32,500 nt of DNA from Actinidia chinensis (GCA_009663005.1 VIGQ01000868.1:1-32500), one strand, 5' to 3'. Shown: positions 20,235 through 31,585, numbered from the stretch's first letter. The notes: generated by a model not told the origin, from the letters alone. Numbers and translations: made by a program.

Positions 20235-20998
20235 TGAACATTTTAATTTTACTTAGTGTATGGTTTTAGCCTGGACTCACTAATGTAATTTAAATTGTTC
20301 ATTTTTTAAATTGAACGAGGAGATCATTCATATAAAGAAATTTGGTTAATCAAATATAAGTAACTATGTCATCAATTCAAGTTTGTTTTTAAAAATAATC
20401 ATGATTTTGAGAATAGACGTCTATAATTTTAAACATTTCAATCATAAAATTATTATTAATGTTTGATCATCTTGATCTTGTATAAATAATATTTGATGAT
20501 GAATAAAAATTTATCGAATTGAATCAACTGCATGCTCAGAACTATTCAATTACCGATACTTAAAAAAACTAATTATCCCAACAAGTTTTGAACCTTAAAA
20601 AACAATTTGTTGGGGTTATCCCAACAAGATAGTCTTTTAACTATATTTCTAATATGAAAAAGTCATAATCCAATAAAAATTAATGATGGAGTAAAAGATA
20701 CATGGCCTTAACAATTTGAAGCAAGCTGTGATTCGTTCACCCAAAAATTATACTTAAATACCATTTTCTTGGACTAAAAAAAAACCCTAACAATTGAGAT
20801 AGTGGGTACTCACAAAGATGGTGTTCTGCATTCAGGGTGAACAAATTAAAATGGATTTGAGTTGTTTTTAGAGAGAGAAAATGAGTGGATATGGAGAAAA
20901 AGAGAGCGAGAGTAGTAAAGGTGATGTTGAAATTGAATTATTAAAAAAATAATGAGGATACTTTTTAAAAAAAGAAAAATTAACGGCGTATGTATTCG
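20235..20998. other. Non-coding AT-rich stretch
   Basis: No gene was seen. TTATCCCAACAAG occurs twice (20573-20585 and 20616-20628) with AATTTGTTGGG between them, giving a small inverted-and-direct repeat cluster. Confidence 0.5.
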
Positions 20999-21006
20999 AT
21001 TTGAAC

Positions 21007-21464
21007 CAATGTTTTAAATCCGTGATCGAACCGGCCGGTTCGACCGGTCGAACAGTCGACCGGTCGGAGAAATGTACGGTTACCCACCAAAAACACGTTT
21101 TGGTCAAAACTCGATCAAACCCGGTCAACCCGGCGGTTGAACAGGTGAAACGGTCATGAAACCGGTCGTTGAACCGGATTGACAGGGTGACTGAGAAAAA
21201 TATTTGATTTTTTTGGGTTAACAAACTTTAGACCCTCACAATTTTTAAGTCTATCTCACTTGATTCACAATGTTTAAAAATTATTGCAAGTAACTCCCCA
21301 ATTATTTTTATTTTATCTATAGAAATAATTATGAAGTCACGGTTCGATAACGGTTCAATAACGGTTGAACCCCACGGTTGAACCGGTTGACCCGGGACCC
21401 GGTGCCTTCTTTTCTTTGTCTTTTTGTTTTTACGTTAAAACCCGGTTTCAGATTTTAAAAATTG
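21007..21464. mobile_element. 458-bp inverted-repeat element of the GGTTCAACCGG type, hAT-like
   Basis: The ends are CAATGTTTTAAATCC and, as reverse complement, CAATTTTTAAAATCT, each followed by CCGG-rich sequence. GGTTCGACCGG/GGTTGAACCGG words fill both arms. Flanks ATTTGAAC (20999-21006) and TTTTGAAC (21465-21472) form an 8-bp target duplication with one mismatch. A 118-codon minus-strand open frame overlaps the left arm and is not credited. Confidence 0.7.
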
Positions 21465-21472
21465 TTTTGAAC

Positions 21473-23180
21473 TACGGGCTCAAGTTTTGCTAGGTCAAAC
21501 AACATTGAAGGATTTGGCAATTAAACGGGTCTCCAAATTGGTTTGTGATTTGTGAATATAGTTTCTGAGTTAATTACCGATACTTTCCCCCCAGAGGTAT
21601 TAGTCAATGCAGAACCCCCTTTTTTTGTTTTTTTAATAGTTAAAAAAATTAAAATACCCCTTTCTAATGTTTTCATTTAACAAAGCTAATAGGAAAAGTA
21701 AGATTCCCCTTATTACCCCTACTAAAACGAAATCACCTTAATATCCTCCTCGTCTTCATCCGGAAGGCAATCATAAATTATCACGCCACAACCTTTCTTG
21801 CCGTCATACCTCGTGATTTACACAGCAAACCCCCAACTCTCAAGTCTGTTTTATAAATCTGCCTAAAGACTTGGAAAAAATATTGACGAGTTGTGTAATC
21901 ATAAAATATTAAATTCGGGGGGGGGGGGTTTAAACTTTAATGCGAAACTTAAAAGCGAATATGATCTTAAATTCAATACATTCTCAAAATAATTATTCTA
22001 TAATAATTAATGAGTAAACATACCTTTATTAGCCATCTATCAATTGAATGAACCCCTTAATTGAACCTAGAGATATTAGTCCTAAATGATTCCCTATCCA
22101 TCACGGTGTATCCTTTTATCACTAAATGAGTTTTTCTTTTAAAATATATTAGCTTGAACCTTTCTTTAATGGCCTTAATTATCTGGGAGTCTAGTATAAC
22201 AATATGCCTAAACACGTGGAGACTATGGCCACTACAATACGTGAAATAACCGTTATCCTCAAAATGCCCAGGGCTATTTAAGGGTCAAACTAAGAATTTT
22301 ATTTAAAAACAATCCAAATTTTGAATATCGCTGAAATTTTTTATTTTTAAAATTATTATCAAGATTCTTTTTTTCGCCAATTAAGTCTATTAATATTTGG
22401 TCAAAAACGACTTAGCTTTTTTAGATAGGGCTGCTCCTTTCAACTTTTCCTCAATACTTATAATATAAATAACAATTCATTTTAAATTTCAAATTTATCT
22501 CTCGCATCTACGATTGAAATCCATTTGAATTAATCCAACGGTTGAGATTTGACTTGATACTATTTTTTTTCTACCAAAATATCATTTCCTTCTTCTCAAA
22601 TGTGTGGGACCCATATAAGTTCTTATCCAATGGACAAAAACTCTCTAAATCTGAGCATATTTTTTACCTATTGAATCATTTTTTTAGTGGGACCTAGACC
22701 CAAAAAAATTAAAATACCTCTTTATTTTTCTCTCATTTTTTCCAACTACAATTTTTTCAAAATCATTATAATTTCTAATTTGTTCTCTCTATTTTTAGCA
22801 ATGGCATGGATGTATCTTTATTTGACGTTTATATTTTGATCTGATTTTAGATTGTAAAACTCTAACAAATACAACTTAAATATTAGACCGATATATATAT
22901 ATAAGTGTTTTGTCTCTTTATTTCTTTTTTCCTCAGTGACTCGTAAATTCCATTTTAAATAACACCGTCAAATGCCTTCTCTTCTCTACATTCTCAAAAC
23001 AATACATCAAAGAGCTCACAGGAACCATCAGATCTTGAGAAATGATAGACTGGTTTGTCTACCATTGCATGTGTTGGCCACGTCTCTTATGCCTTGCTTA
23101 AATAACAAAGTACGCATTAGAATAGAGGCCAACAACGAAAATAGTCCCTTCCAATTTAGAAAAACAAAACCAGAACACAA
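21473..23180. other. Long AT-rich region without a recognised gene
   Basis: Read on both strands; no domain or splice-compatible exon chain was recognised. It includes a 12-G run at 21917-21928 and a region at 22420-22790 with ATCCAACGGTTGAGATT and GTGGGACC words often found in plant repeats. An 80-codon ORF at 22972-23214 ends inside a MITE and has no recognisable motif. Confidence 0.5.
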
Positions 23181-23188
23181 TTATTTTA

Positions 23189-23262
23189 GGAAATTGATTT
23201 TCGCACTATATTGATACTTTGGAGTGTAGAAATCAAATTATGGAGTGTAAAAATCACTTCCC
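23189..23262. mobile_element. 74-bp hAT-type MITE, relative of the one at 5886-6023
   Basis: The right end reads GGAGTGTAAAAATCACTTCCC; the left end GGAAATTGATTTTCGCACT is its imperfect reverse complement. GGAGTGTAGAAATCAA in the middle matches the other copy. The perfect 8-bp target duplication TTATTTTA lies at 23181-23188 and 23263-23270, which supports the hAT superfamily. It is about half the length of the first copy, consistent with an internal deletion. Confidence 0.8.
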
Positions 23263-23684
23263 TTATTTTAATTGTTAAATGGACTGTTTTATATCAGATT
23301 TCCATCAAGGCTTGTAATTTTACAAAATTGCTAAGAATATATCATGCGAGTCTAATTCCATGTCCAATAGGATGCGAAGGAGATGAGGGAAAATTCCAAA
23401 TATAAAAAACTAGCCCTTTTAATCCATATCTAAAACTTACATTATTCACTAAAAGAGCCAGCTAAAAGAAGCTATGTTCAATGGACACCATCATTAATTG
23501 AGGTTATTTGAGTTTTTCCACTGAAATTCCTCAATTTTTTCGGAAGTAACTGAGCCTTGATAGTAAATCAAAAAATATTATTTTCTTCACTATGATTTTA
23601 TAAATTGCACATCATGCTTATCCCAAAGCTTAACAAACATGGATAATTCAAGAAATGCAAAAAAAAAAAGAAAACACCATGTTG

Positions 23685-23890
23685 CCTCTAAGAGGATTCC
23701 TCCCTTCCTTTCTCCTACTCGTTGTACAGGTTGGTCCTTGCTTCTGAAATTGTGATGGCATAATGCAGCCAACATCAGGGGGCGCATGGCGCATAACGGT
23801 ATGACTTTCCGGAAGAACATAACCAGCAAGCGGGAGGAGTATAGCCCCGTGTAACTTCCATCCATCCAAAATAATAAAACTATTGAGCAA
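23685..23890 (-). other. GC-richer island with two overlapping minus open frames
   Basis: About 200 bp stands out as far less AT-rich than its surroundings. The minus strand is open in two frames (23590-23967 and 23648-23890). One reads DGWKLHGAILLPLAGYVLP and PPDVGCIMPSQFQKQGP. No family was recognised and no paired splice sites could be assigned with confidence. It may be a captured exon, a pseudogene piece or part of a repeat. Confidence 0.25.
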
Positions 23891-24349
23891 ACCTTTGAAA
23901 TTTTAGTATGGCACTTGTAAATGACCACGTGCAAAAATAAAACCAAGAAAAACATTAACATAGTCAAGTTATGCTAGTACCAAATCCGATAGTAATTGCT
24001 TCAGTTTTCATTCATTTATGCTTTCTCAAGATTTTTGAGATAAAGTTAGCACACTAGTTCTTTCACGTCAATTGTATTTCAATTTTATTCCCCTCTCCCT
24101 TTGTATTTTCCTTTTAACCTTCCCTACATACAAAACTTTGTCATTGTTTAAATAGGTGTCATTCAAGTTCTCTAATGCAACAACGCGGCAGCAAGCCGGA
24201 CCTTGAATTTGTAAAACAAAACTTTGGACTTCCGTTTTAACTCTCAGTACGACTAACTGGTAATGGATCATGCTTCACACAAATTTCTTCAGAAAATATT
24301 TTCAAATATTTTGGTGATCCATTTGATTAATTCGGTTTTATAGTGACAA

Positions 24350-24870
24350 ATAAAAAGACAGCATAATAAACTTCTTTATGGTCCACCACCCTCTCTGGTA
24401 TATCAAACTCCAAAGAGGAACTGATGTAGATCTATTGATGAGATAGCAAGCTATCGAATAACTCTGCCAGAAAGTCTTGTTAACTTGGTTCATATTAATC
24501 ATAACCGCACCTCTCAATAATAGTGTGATTCAAATCTCTTAGCCACAACCATTACGTTGAGGAGTTCAAGCACAGTCCTTTTCTCGTGTGAAATTCCTCA
24601 CTCGGCACAAGACTTATCTAACTCCAATGAAGTAGATTGCCTCCTTTGTCAGTTCGAAGACACGCAACTGCCTGTCCTATCTCCCTTCCCCCATTGCATG
24701 GGAATCTTTGAAGGTTTGGAACACTTTGATTTTTTGTTCTCAAACAAAAACACCCTAAACCTTCATGCGCATCATCAACAAATGTAACAAAATATCTATT
24801 TCTACAATGACTCTACTGCACAGGGGCCACAACATCAGAATAAATCATTTCTAAAAATTCTGATTGCTTT
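24350..24870 (-). pseudogene. Isolated copia integrase core fragment
   Basis: On the minus strand, in changing frames: EMIYSDVVAPVQ (first Asp) near 24815-24850, RYFVTFVDDA, CLRTDKGGN (second Asp) near 24635-24665, a PQRNG block near 24550-24565 followed by an AKR reading where AER is normal (catalytic Glu read as Lys), then SYSIACYLINRSTS near 24425-24470. This is the copia rve core. No LTR, RT or gag was found beside it, so it is a fragment of a third copia family member. Confidence 0.75.
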
Positions 24871-25745
24871 TAGAAGTTCTACTAAAAAAACCCTAGTTAC
24901 GTGCAAATAAACAGTGATCCACAAGGGTTTATGGTGTACCTTCGGCAAGGGATATGAGGGACTTCTTTCCAGTAAATTCAATCCTTTCTCGCTCAGTGTG
25001 GGCTAGCCTCCGGGTGCCATTAAATTTGGTGAAAAATTTTCTTTACGTATCAGCCCAACTATACACACCTTAGCACGCATATTGCTACAAAGAACCATGT
25101 GTAGGTTCGTGGAGACGTCAACACTATTTATGAATACTCGATATGGGACTATAATGGAAGGAAACACAGATTCTACAATGATGAAACAAGTGCTCCTTCA
25201 TCAGAGATAAAAATATTTGCAATGGAGAGAATCTATATAGGCAGTGAGTAATAGAAGTGGAGTAGTGGGTTTCAGGAGAGGTTATGTTCCTAAAAATAGC
25301 TTTTGAATTCCTTCAGACCTCGAAGAGAGACCCTAACCTGGCCAAAGGTGCTTTGGAATAGCTGTAGTGTATTACTCCTACTATTCATTCATACTTGTTG
25401 GGGAGAAGGAAAGATTACTTAAGAGGGACAACATACAAGAATTTTCTGAAAGACAAGAGATGAAACTTGTGTAGTACGTCAGATTGAATAGTCGACCATT
25501 TGTTCTTTCTGCGATGGGGTAAGCAGGTGTTGGTTATGTATTAAAACATGGTTGGGCATTATCGTGCCATGTCCACCCTGAAGGTGCTACAAAGTGATCT
25601 TTAAGGAGCTAGTGTATGGATGATTCAGCCAAAGTAGAGAATAGGGCTTGCCTACAAAGTTACTATATTTGGGGGCTAGAAATTGAGCGGATTTTTAGGG
25701 CGTAATCAAAACAACCAAAGGACATCATAGGCAAATTCAAATTCA
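24871..25745. other. Unassigned region next to the integrase fragment
   Basis: It may include more of the degenerate copia element (protease or pre-integrase on minus), but no motif could be secured. No other gene was seen. Confidence 0.35.
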
Positions 25746-26396
25746 AGTGTATAAGTATATAAACTCTATCCCAGGGTACTTTCTAGAATCTGATGGTTCT
25801 GAGATTCATTGTTATGCTTGGCTTAGAAGATTGGATCTGTGCTGCTGCTGGAGACATATGAATTTGGGTTCAAATATAGATGGGGTGTCTACAGTAATGG
25901 GGCTGGGTGTGATATTTAGTTGGCTTGTTGGAACTGGAAAGGGGGTCAACCTTTCTGGTATGGGCTATTCTAAGGGAGGAATCTGGTATTGGGACCAGTA
26001 ATAGATGGGTTGTTAGAGTCTGGAGGCTGGGGTGGGTCTGGTCAAGGTCAGGGCTCTTTCCTTTGATGTTTGCTGATCTATTGGATTCTGTGGCAGTTGG
26101 TTTGATGAGGCTATTATCATGCGGTGCTCGTTTTGTTACTGAGAAGAGCTGTTGATATTGAGTTGAGGAGTGGGCAAGGTTTGTTTTAGCTTGAGGTTGT
26201 GGTTGCCTTGGTGGGGAGAGGCTGCTTGTTTGAGAGGGGTAGGCGGGCATCTTTGCTTCCTTGAGGAAGTGGTGGTTTAGTGGATAGGTAGAGTCCTTCC
26301 GGTTCAGTAGATCTCAACCCTTCAATTTATGTTGTTTTTGGTTTTCGTTTTATCCTTGTATTGGGCTAAACCCGTGGTATGGGTTGATTCAAGATA
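25746..26396. other. G+T-rich sequence, left part, interrupted by copia
   Basis: The plus strand is strongly enriched in G and T, and TGG/TTG words recur. The last 80 bases (TTTCGTTTTATCCTTGTATT, then GGGCTAAACCC) resemble the 3' region of plant LINE elements, but no reverse transcriptase was found. It continues after the copia insertion at 31586. Open frames of 76-126 codons on both strands lack recognisable motifs. Confidence 0.4.
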
Positions 26397-26401
26397 GTAG
26401 G

Positions 26402-26938
26402 TGTTGAATTATAAACTGATTTGATCCAAGAAAAATCTGAGAAAGGCCCAGACTAGAAGCTACTTGTGTGTACAAGTTAGAATGAACTAAAAAATGTGAT
26501 AAGTATTTTGTATATAGAGCTTCTATAGAAGTCTAGGATAAATATTCTAGATATTGCTCCTTTGTCTCCAATCTCCCTTCCGGTTTTCTTCATGTATTCT
26601 GTTCTGCTCTTCGTGTCGTTGTAGCCTTCCCTCTTTTATTTCTCTCTGCTTTTGGGGGCTCAGATCCCCTTTTTTTAGAAGAATCTGAAATTAGCACATA
26701 TAGAAAATATCTATTGTAACTAGAATGTTTCTTAAAGAAAATATCTGTAACGACTAGAACCATCACTTTGAGTTCTATAAAATAGGGCTGGATCTAGCCA
26801 ATGTTGTAAGAGAAGAAAAAGATTAAAAGTGAGTTTGAGAGTTCAAAAAATATTGATGTTCCCTTACCTCTCTAATTTCCAAAAATTACTTTCCTCTTCA
26901 TAAACCAAATTTGACATCCGCCTCCTATACTTCCAACA
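26402..26938 (+). repeat. copia 5' LTR, 537 bp, with about 112-bp extra insert
   Basis: Aligns with the 3' LTR except for extra sequence at about 26556-26673, which is C+T-rich and absent from the 3' LTR. A TATA box TATAAAATA lies at 26776-26784, and the end is CTTCCAACA. Confidence 0.9.
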
Positions 26939-26941
26939 AAG

Positions 26942-26954
26942 TGGTATCAGAGCC
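26942..26954 (+). other. Primer binding site (initiator tRNA-Met type)
   Basis: TGGTATCAGAGCC begins three bases after the 5' LTR end. Confidence 0.93.
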
Positions 26955-26973
26955 ATTGGTTCGTTTGAAGAAA

Positions 26974-27960
26974 ATGTCACCGAGACACATAGGTGAGAGG
27001 ACCCAATTCCTAAGTTAACCAAAGATAACTACAGTCTCGTGTGTTGATATTCAAATGAAGGCCTACCCGACGGTGGAGAATATGTATGGGACGTTGTCGA
27101 GGAAAGGCATGAAGGGGTAGGTAACAAACTACCGATAAGCAAAAACATGAGCCAAGGTGAAAGACAAAAGGGCTTTATAATTCATTTATCAAGGAGTGGA
27201 TGATGCCAATTTTGAGAAGAAGATTGCAAGGGATAACACCTCCAAAGAAGCATGGGGAGTCCTCCAAATCTCTTTCAAAGGATTAAAGTGACAAAAGTTA
27301 AGCGAGTTCGTCTCCAAACTTTCGAGGTGAGTTTGAGTTTAAAAATGAAACGCTTCCGAATCAATTTCGGATATTGTTCAGAGGTTTGGAGATCGTTAAT
27401 CAAATGAAAACAAATTGGTGAAACTTGGAGGATGTACGGGTTTGATTGAAAAAACCCTCCGATCATTTTTGGATTCAAAATTTGATAGTGTTGTTGCCAT
27501 TGAGGAATGCAAAAATCTTGATGAAGCCATGGCTATTGATGAACTCATGGGATCATTGGAAGCCCATGAGGAGAAGATTCACTCGAAGGAGGAAAAGAGC
27601 CATTTAGCGCAAGTTCTTCAACACAAATCTATCAACCTCATGGAGATATGAAACAAAGCAAAATGGAGTGAAGAGACTGCGGATACGGACTGTGGTCGTG
27701 GCCAGACGTGCGACGTGGTCGTGGTGTGCGTAGTGGTCGTGGCCAGGCCAAGGAGAGGAGGACAAATTATAATGAGGAGGAAAGGAGAAAGAAGTCAAAA
27801 TTTCCAAACCAATAGAGGTCGTGAAAGAGGAAAATTTTAAAGCAACGGAAGGCAAGTATGAAAACTTCCAAGTTAAATGTTTATAATTGTCAAAAATTTG
27901 GCCCATTTGCTTGGGAAGTGACAAGATTATAAAACCATGGGCAAGAGAAAGCTAATTTTG
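26974..27960 (+). pseudogene. copia gag remnant
   Basis: From the ATG at 26974 the UBN2-type gag core can be followed through several frames: YQGVDDANFEKKI near 27190-27230, SKEAWGVLQ near 27245, then open frame 27415-27651 with LRSFLDSKFDSVVAIEECKN, AIDELMGSLEAHEEK. The zinc knuckle at about 27876-27920 is read as YNCQKFGPFAWE; the histidine is a proline and flanking cysteines are lost, so RNA binding by this motif would fail. Confidence 0.82.
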
Positions 27961-28029
27961 TGAATTTGGAAAGCAAAGGGAAAGAAAGTAGAATCTACCG
28001 TATTATTGGCATATAAGGCAATGAAGGTG

Positions 28030-28420
28030 AAGAGAAGAATAAGTGGTGGTATCTTGACACGGGAGCAAGCAAACCATATGTGCCGGAGGACAAAGGCTTG
28101 TTTGTGCGAGCTTGATGAATCCATAAGCTGGAATGTTTCATTTGGAGATCTATCAAAATTCCGGTGAAGGAGAGGTAAATGTGATTCGCTTAAAAAATGG
28201 AAGGGCATACAATTTATTTCAAAGGTTTATGATGTCCCAGTGTGAAAAACTAAATCGTGAATATGGACAACTCTTAGAGAAAGGCTTGAATATCCACATG
28301 AAAAAGCGTAATCTTTTATAAGGAGTGATAAAGGAATTTGAGTGTTTTTTTTTTCACCCAAGTGCCAATGACAGCAATAGAATGTTTTTGCTAAATATTC
28401 AAAATGATGTTGCAAAAGGC
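28030..28420 (+). pseudogene. copia protease remnant with DTGA motif
   Basis: WWYLDTGAS reads through the active site; the catalytic Asp codon is GAC at 28056-28058. Downstream, GNVSFGDLSK-like and IRLKNG blocks and LLEKGLNIHMKKRNL (open frame 28133-28321) follow the family sequence, then MFLLNIQNDVAKGLKACYK at 28381-28440. Several stops interrupt it. Confidence 0.8.
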
Positions 28421-29420
28421 TTGAAAGCATGCTACAAGACACACTTTGGCTTTGGACATTTTGAAATTTGGGCATTTAAATTTTGGGGGACTAAAATTGC
28501 TATCCAACAACGGATGGTTAAAGGGATTGCCTCCATTCTATCAAACATCCGGATCAGGTTTTGTGAGGATGTCTTCTTGGTAAGGCCACTTTCGAAAAAC
28601 TTTCCCAAGAGAGACAACACCAAGAGCAAGCAAAAGCCTCTGGAACTTCTTCACACCGATGTGTGTGGACTAATTGATCCTTTTTCTCCGGCAAAAATAG
28701 ATATTTTCTCCTCTTATTGATGATTTTAGCCGAAAGGACATGGGTCTATTTTTAAAAACAAAAGCGAAAGTGTCTAAGGTGTCAAAACATTCAAGGCGTT
28801 TTTTGTGAAAGCAAAGGGGCTATGATATAAAAGCCATGAGATCGATAGAGGAGGCGAATTCACTTCAAATGATTTATTGAATTTGTGGAGAAAATGCGAA
28901 TCGTCACCTCTAACACTTCCGTACTCCCCGCAACAAAATGGTGTTGCCGAAAGAAAAAAATTAGATCCATTCTTAACACGGCTCGAAGCATGTTGAAAAG
29001 CAAGAGAGATACCAAAAGAATTTTGGGCGAAAGATGGGAGTGTGCGGTTATTTATCAAATCTCTCTCCCACACGAAGGTATGGGGGAGGAAGACTCCGCA
29101 AGAAGAATGGAACGAGAAGGAAAGCCGGGATCTCACACTTCGAGTTTTGGGAAGCATTGCTTATGCACAAGTGCCGAGCAAAACGGTCAAACTTGAATGA
29201 TATAAGTGAAAAGTATGTCTTATTGGGTATGATTCAAGTTCCGAATGTTACAATTGTACCAATCAAAGCAATGGGAGGAAAGGGTGATCTCAAGCCGAGA
29301 CGTGGCTTTGATGAAGAGAAAGCACGTGGATTGGGAGACTCAAAGATAGGGGGAGCCCATATGATTTCTTTCCCATGTTCGAAGAGAGGTTCAAGAAAGG
29401 GATAGAGCCACAAGAGTCCA
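28421..29420 (+). pseudogene. copia integrase remnant
   Basis: The pre-integrase zinc region (FGFGHFEIWAFK in a shifted frame) precedes KPLELLHTDVCG, with the first Asp at 28658-28660. The second-Asp block near 28838-28860 has a one-base deletion in the RSDRGGEF motif. The third block NGVAERK keeps its Glu at 28949-28951. ARSMLKSKR and later GISH-GSIAYAQVP-like readings follow in different frames. Confidence 0.85.
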
Positions 29421-29559
29421 CGGAAACCACCACCTTCATCACCACCTCCAAACCGTGATGAAGATCCATCCTTGGAGGAAAAGCTCAAGTGAAAGGGCCG
29501 TGCCGCATGAGAACCTACAAGAGTTGTAGAGGTAAACAAACAAACCAAGACAATCTCCT

Positions 29560-30290
29560 TTATGTTGTCTTTTGACCGATTATGAACAATAGGTTTTGCA
29601 AGACGCGGTGCACAAGTAAGAAATGGAGAGATGTATGGACGAAGAGATTTCAAGCAATTAAGGCAAAAATGTTTACATGGGAACTAGCAGAGCTTCAAAA
29701 GACCACAAGGCAAATTGGCAGTGAGGGGTGTACAAAGAGAGAAGAAGGACAAGGAGAAGTGGAGCGATACAAAGCAAGACTGTCCTCAAAGGGATACAAG
29801 CAACGAGCCGGGGCATCGACTATGATGAGGTATTTGCTCATGTCGCTCGCTTAGAAACTAATAAAGATTGATTATTTATTATAGTGTGCACATAATGAAA
29901 TGGAACATCTATCAAAATGGACGTTAAATCGGCTTTTTTGAATGACTTCTGAAGAAAAAGTTTATATAGAGCAAAACCTACGGGTTATGAGGTGATAAGG
30001 GCATGGAAAATAAAGTTTTAAAGCTAAAAAAGCTTTATATGGTTAAACAAGCTCCAAGGGCATGGAATACTAGAATTGGGACAAGTATTTTCAAGAAAAC
30101 AATTCATGAAATGCCCTCAGAGCATGCCTTTACACCAAAATGGAGAATGCGAGATATTTTGCTTGTATGACTTGTATGTAGATTGATTGAATCTGACAGG
30201 GCACCAACCCAGAATGTTTGAAGAGTTTCAAGAAGCAATGGCTCGAGAATTTGAGATGTGACAGACATGGGGCTCATGTCATACCTATCT
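29560..30290 (+). pseudogene. copia reverse transcriptase (RVT_2) remnant
   Basis: The RVT_2 start is visible at 29690-29830 with VERYKARLSSKGYKQRAG. It continues with YDEVFAHVARLET, MDVKSAFLND, KKLYMVKQAPRAWNTR and HEMPS-HAFT-like blocks up to 30150. The catalytic box is LYVD followed by a TGA stop at 30184-30186, so the second catalytic Asp is lost. MFEEFQEAMAREFEM follows. Confidence 0.87.
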
Positions 30291-31130
30291 TGGATTGAAG
30301 TGAAGAAAAATAAAAATGGCATCTTCATCTCCCAAGAAGGTTATGCAAAAGAAAGTACTCAAAAGGTTCAATCTGGCTAATGTAGTAAACCAATTAGCAA
30401 CCCCGGTGGATGCAGAGTCAAGTGTGTCACGGATTGATGGTTTTTCTTGCGCGCTGGAGAAAAGGTGGATCCAACCTTTTCAAAAGCTTGGTGGGAAGTT
30501 GCGTTACATGGAATGCACAAGACAGACATACTTTTCGAGTTGGATTAGTGAGCCGTTTTACATGGAGGAGCCAACCACAAGTCACTTTTTAAAAACGCCA
30601 AGAGGATTCTCCGTTACATAAAAGGTACACTTGAGTCGGCCTATTTTATTCATCACTAACAATTTCCGACTTGTTGGATATAGTGATAGTGATTGGGCGG
30701 AGACTTAGATGACCGAAAAGAGCCACAACTGGTTTTATATTTACATTGGGGACACTGCATTTACTTGGATTTCGAAGAAAGAAGAGAAGCAACCGATCGT
30801 CACCCTTTCTACTTGTGAGGCCGAATATGTAGCTGTTGCCATCATGGGTATGTCATGAATGTGGCTAAGGAGTTTACTAAAAGAGCTAAATTGCACAAAA
30901 GGATAGCAACGGTATGATATTCGTGGACAATCAATCGGCCATAGGCATTGGCAAAGACTCCTGTCTTCCATGACGAAGCAAGCACATAGGATACAATGTA
31001 CATTTCATAAGAGAGTGCATGGCTAACAAGGAGGTCCAATTGAACATTACAAGATACAGATCAAATTGACAGATATCTAACAAGCCGCTCAAGCATGACG
31101 TCTTTTTCAAGCTAAGAGCTTTCTTGGAAT
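30291..31130 (+). pseudogene. copia RT end and RNase H remnant
   Basis: Open frame 30316-30621 carries the end of RT, with KKVLKRFNLANVVNQLATPV and GGKLRYMECTRQ. RNase H motifs follow: GYSDSDWAE (Asp, 30682-30700), GDTAFTWISKK, TLSTCEAEYVAV (Glu, 30817-30825), a FVDNQSAIGIGKD-like block near 30920-30960, and a RECMANKEVQL end near 31010-31040. Confidence 0.85.
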
Positions 31131-31146
31131 CACTAAATCAAAGTTT

Positions 31147-31155
31147 AAGGGGGGA
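31147..31155 (+). other. Polypurine tract of the plus-strand copia
   Basis: AAGGGGGGA directly precedes the 3' LTR start TGTTGATT. Confidence 0.85.
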
Positions 31156-31580
31156 TGTTGATTCTAAAACCTTGATTTGATCCAAGAAAACATATTAGAG
31201 CCCAAGACTAGAAGCTACTTGTGTGTACAGGTTCTAGAAGAACTAAAAAAATGGATAAGTATTTTGTATCTAGAAGCTTCTATAGAAGTCTTAGGATAAA
31301 TATCTAGATATTTGTTTAGAAGAATCTAGAGAATTAGCACATATAGAAAATATCTATTGTAACTAGAATGTTTTAAGAAATATCGTGTAAAGACTAGAAC
31401 ATCCTTAGTGATATAAATAAATGAGGGATTGGCCATCTAGCCAATTGTTGTTAAGAGAGAAAAAGATTAAAGTGGTTTGAGAGTTCAAAAAATCTTTGAT
31501 TGTGCCCCTTACCTCTTCTAATTTTCAAAAATTACTTCCTTCATAAACCAACATGCCATCCTCATCCTATACTTCCAACA
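31156..31580 (+). repeat. copia 3' LTR, 425 bp
   Basis: Matches the 5' LTR over its length apart from the insert there. It has a TATA-like ATATAAATAA at 31411-31420 and ends CTTCCAACA before the target duplication GTAGG. Confidence 0.92.
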
Positions 31581-31585
31581 GTAGG

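Larger units (their letters stand above)
26402..31580 (+). mobile_element. Ty1/copia LTR retrotransposon, degenerate, on plus strand
   Basis: LTRs lie at 26402-26938 and 31156-31580, with TG...CA ends and a perfect 5-bp target duplication GTAGG (26397-26401 and 31581-31585). Between them come the primer site, gag, protease, integrase, RT, RNase H and a polypurine tract, in copia order. Its LTRs and gag differ from the minus-strand copia at 15062-20195, so it belongs to another family. All domains carry stops and indels. Confidence 0.94.

Noticed and set aside
20868..21224. 118-codon open frame on minus
   Set aside because: It is made of the CCGG-rich arm of the 458-bp element plus flanking low-complexity DNA.
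22972..23214. 80-codon open frame on plus
   Set aside because: No recognisable motif, and its end lies inside a MITE; codon content looks random.
26265..26325. tRNA-like A and B box words (GTTTAGTGG ... GGTTCAGTAG)
   Set aside because: Spacing is too short for a tRNA and no cloverleaf stems form; at best a SINE fragment, which could not be supported.
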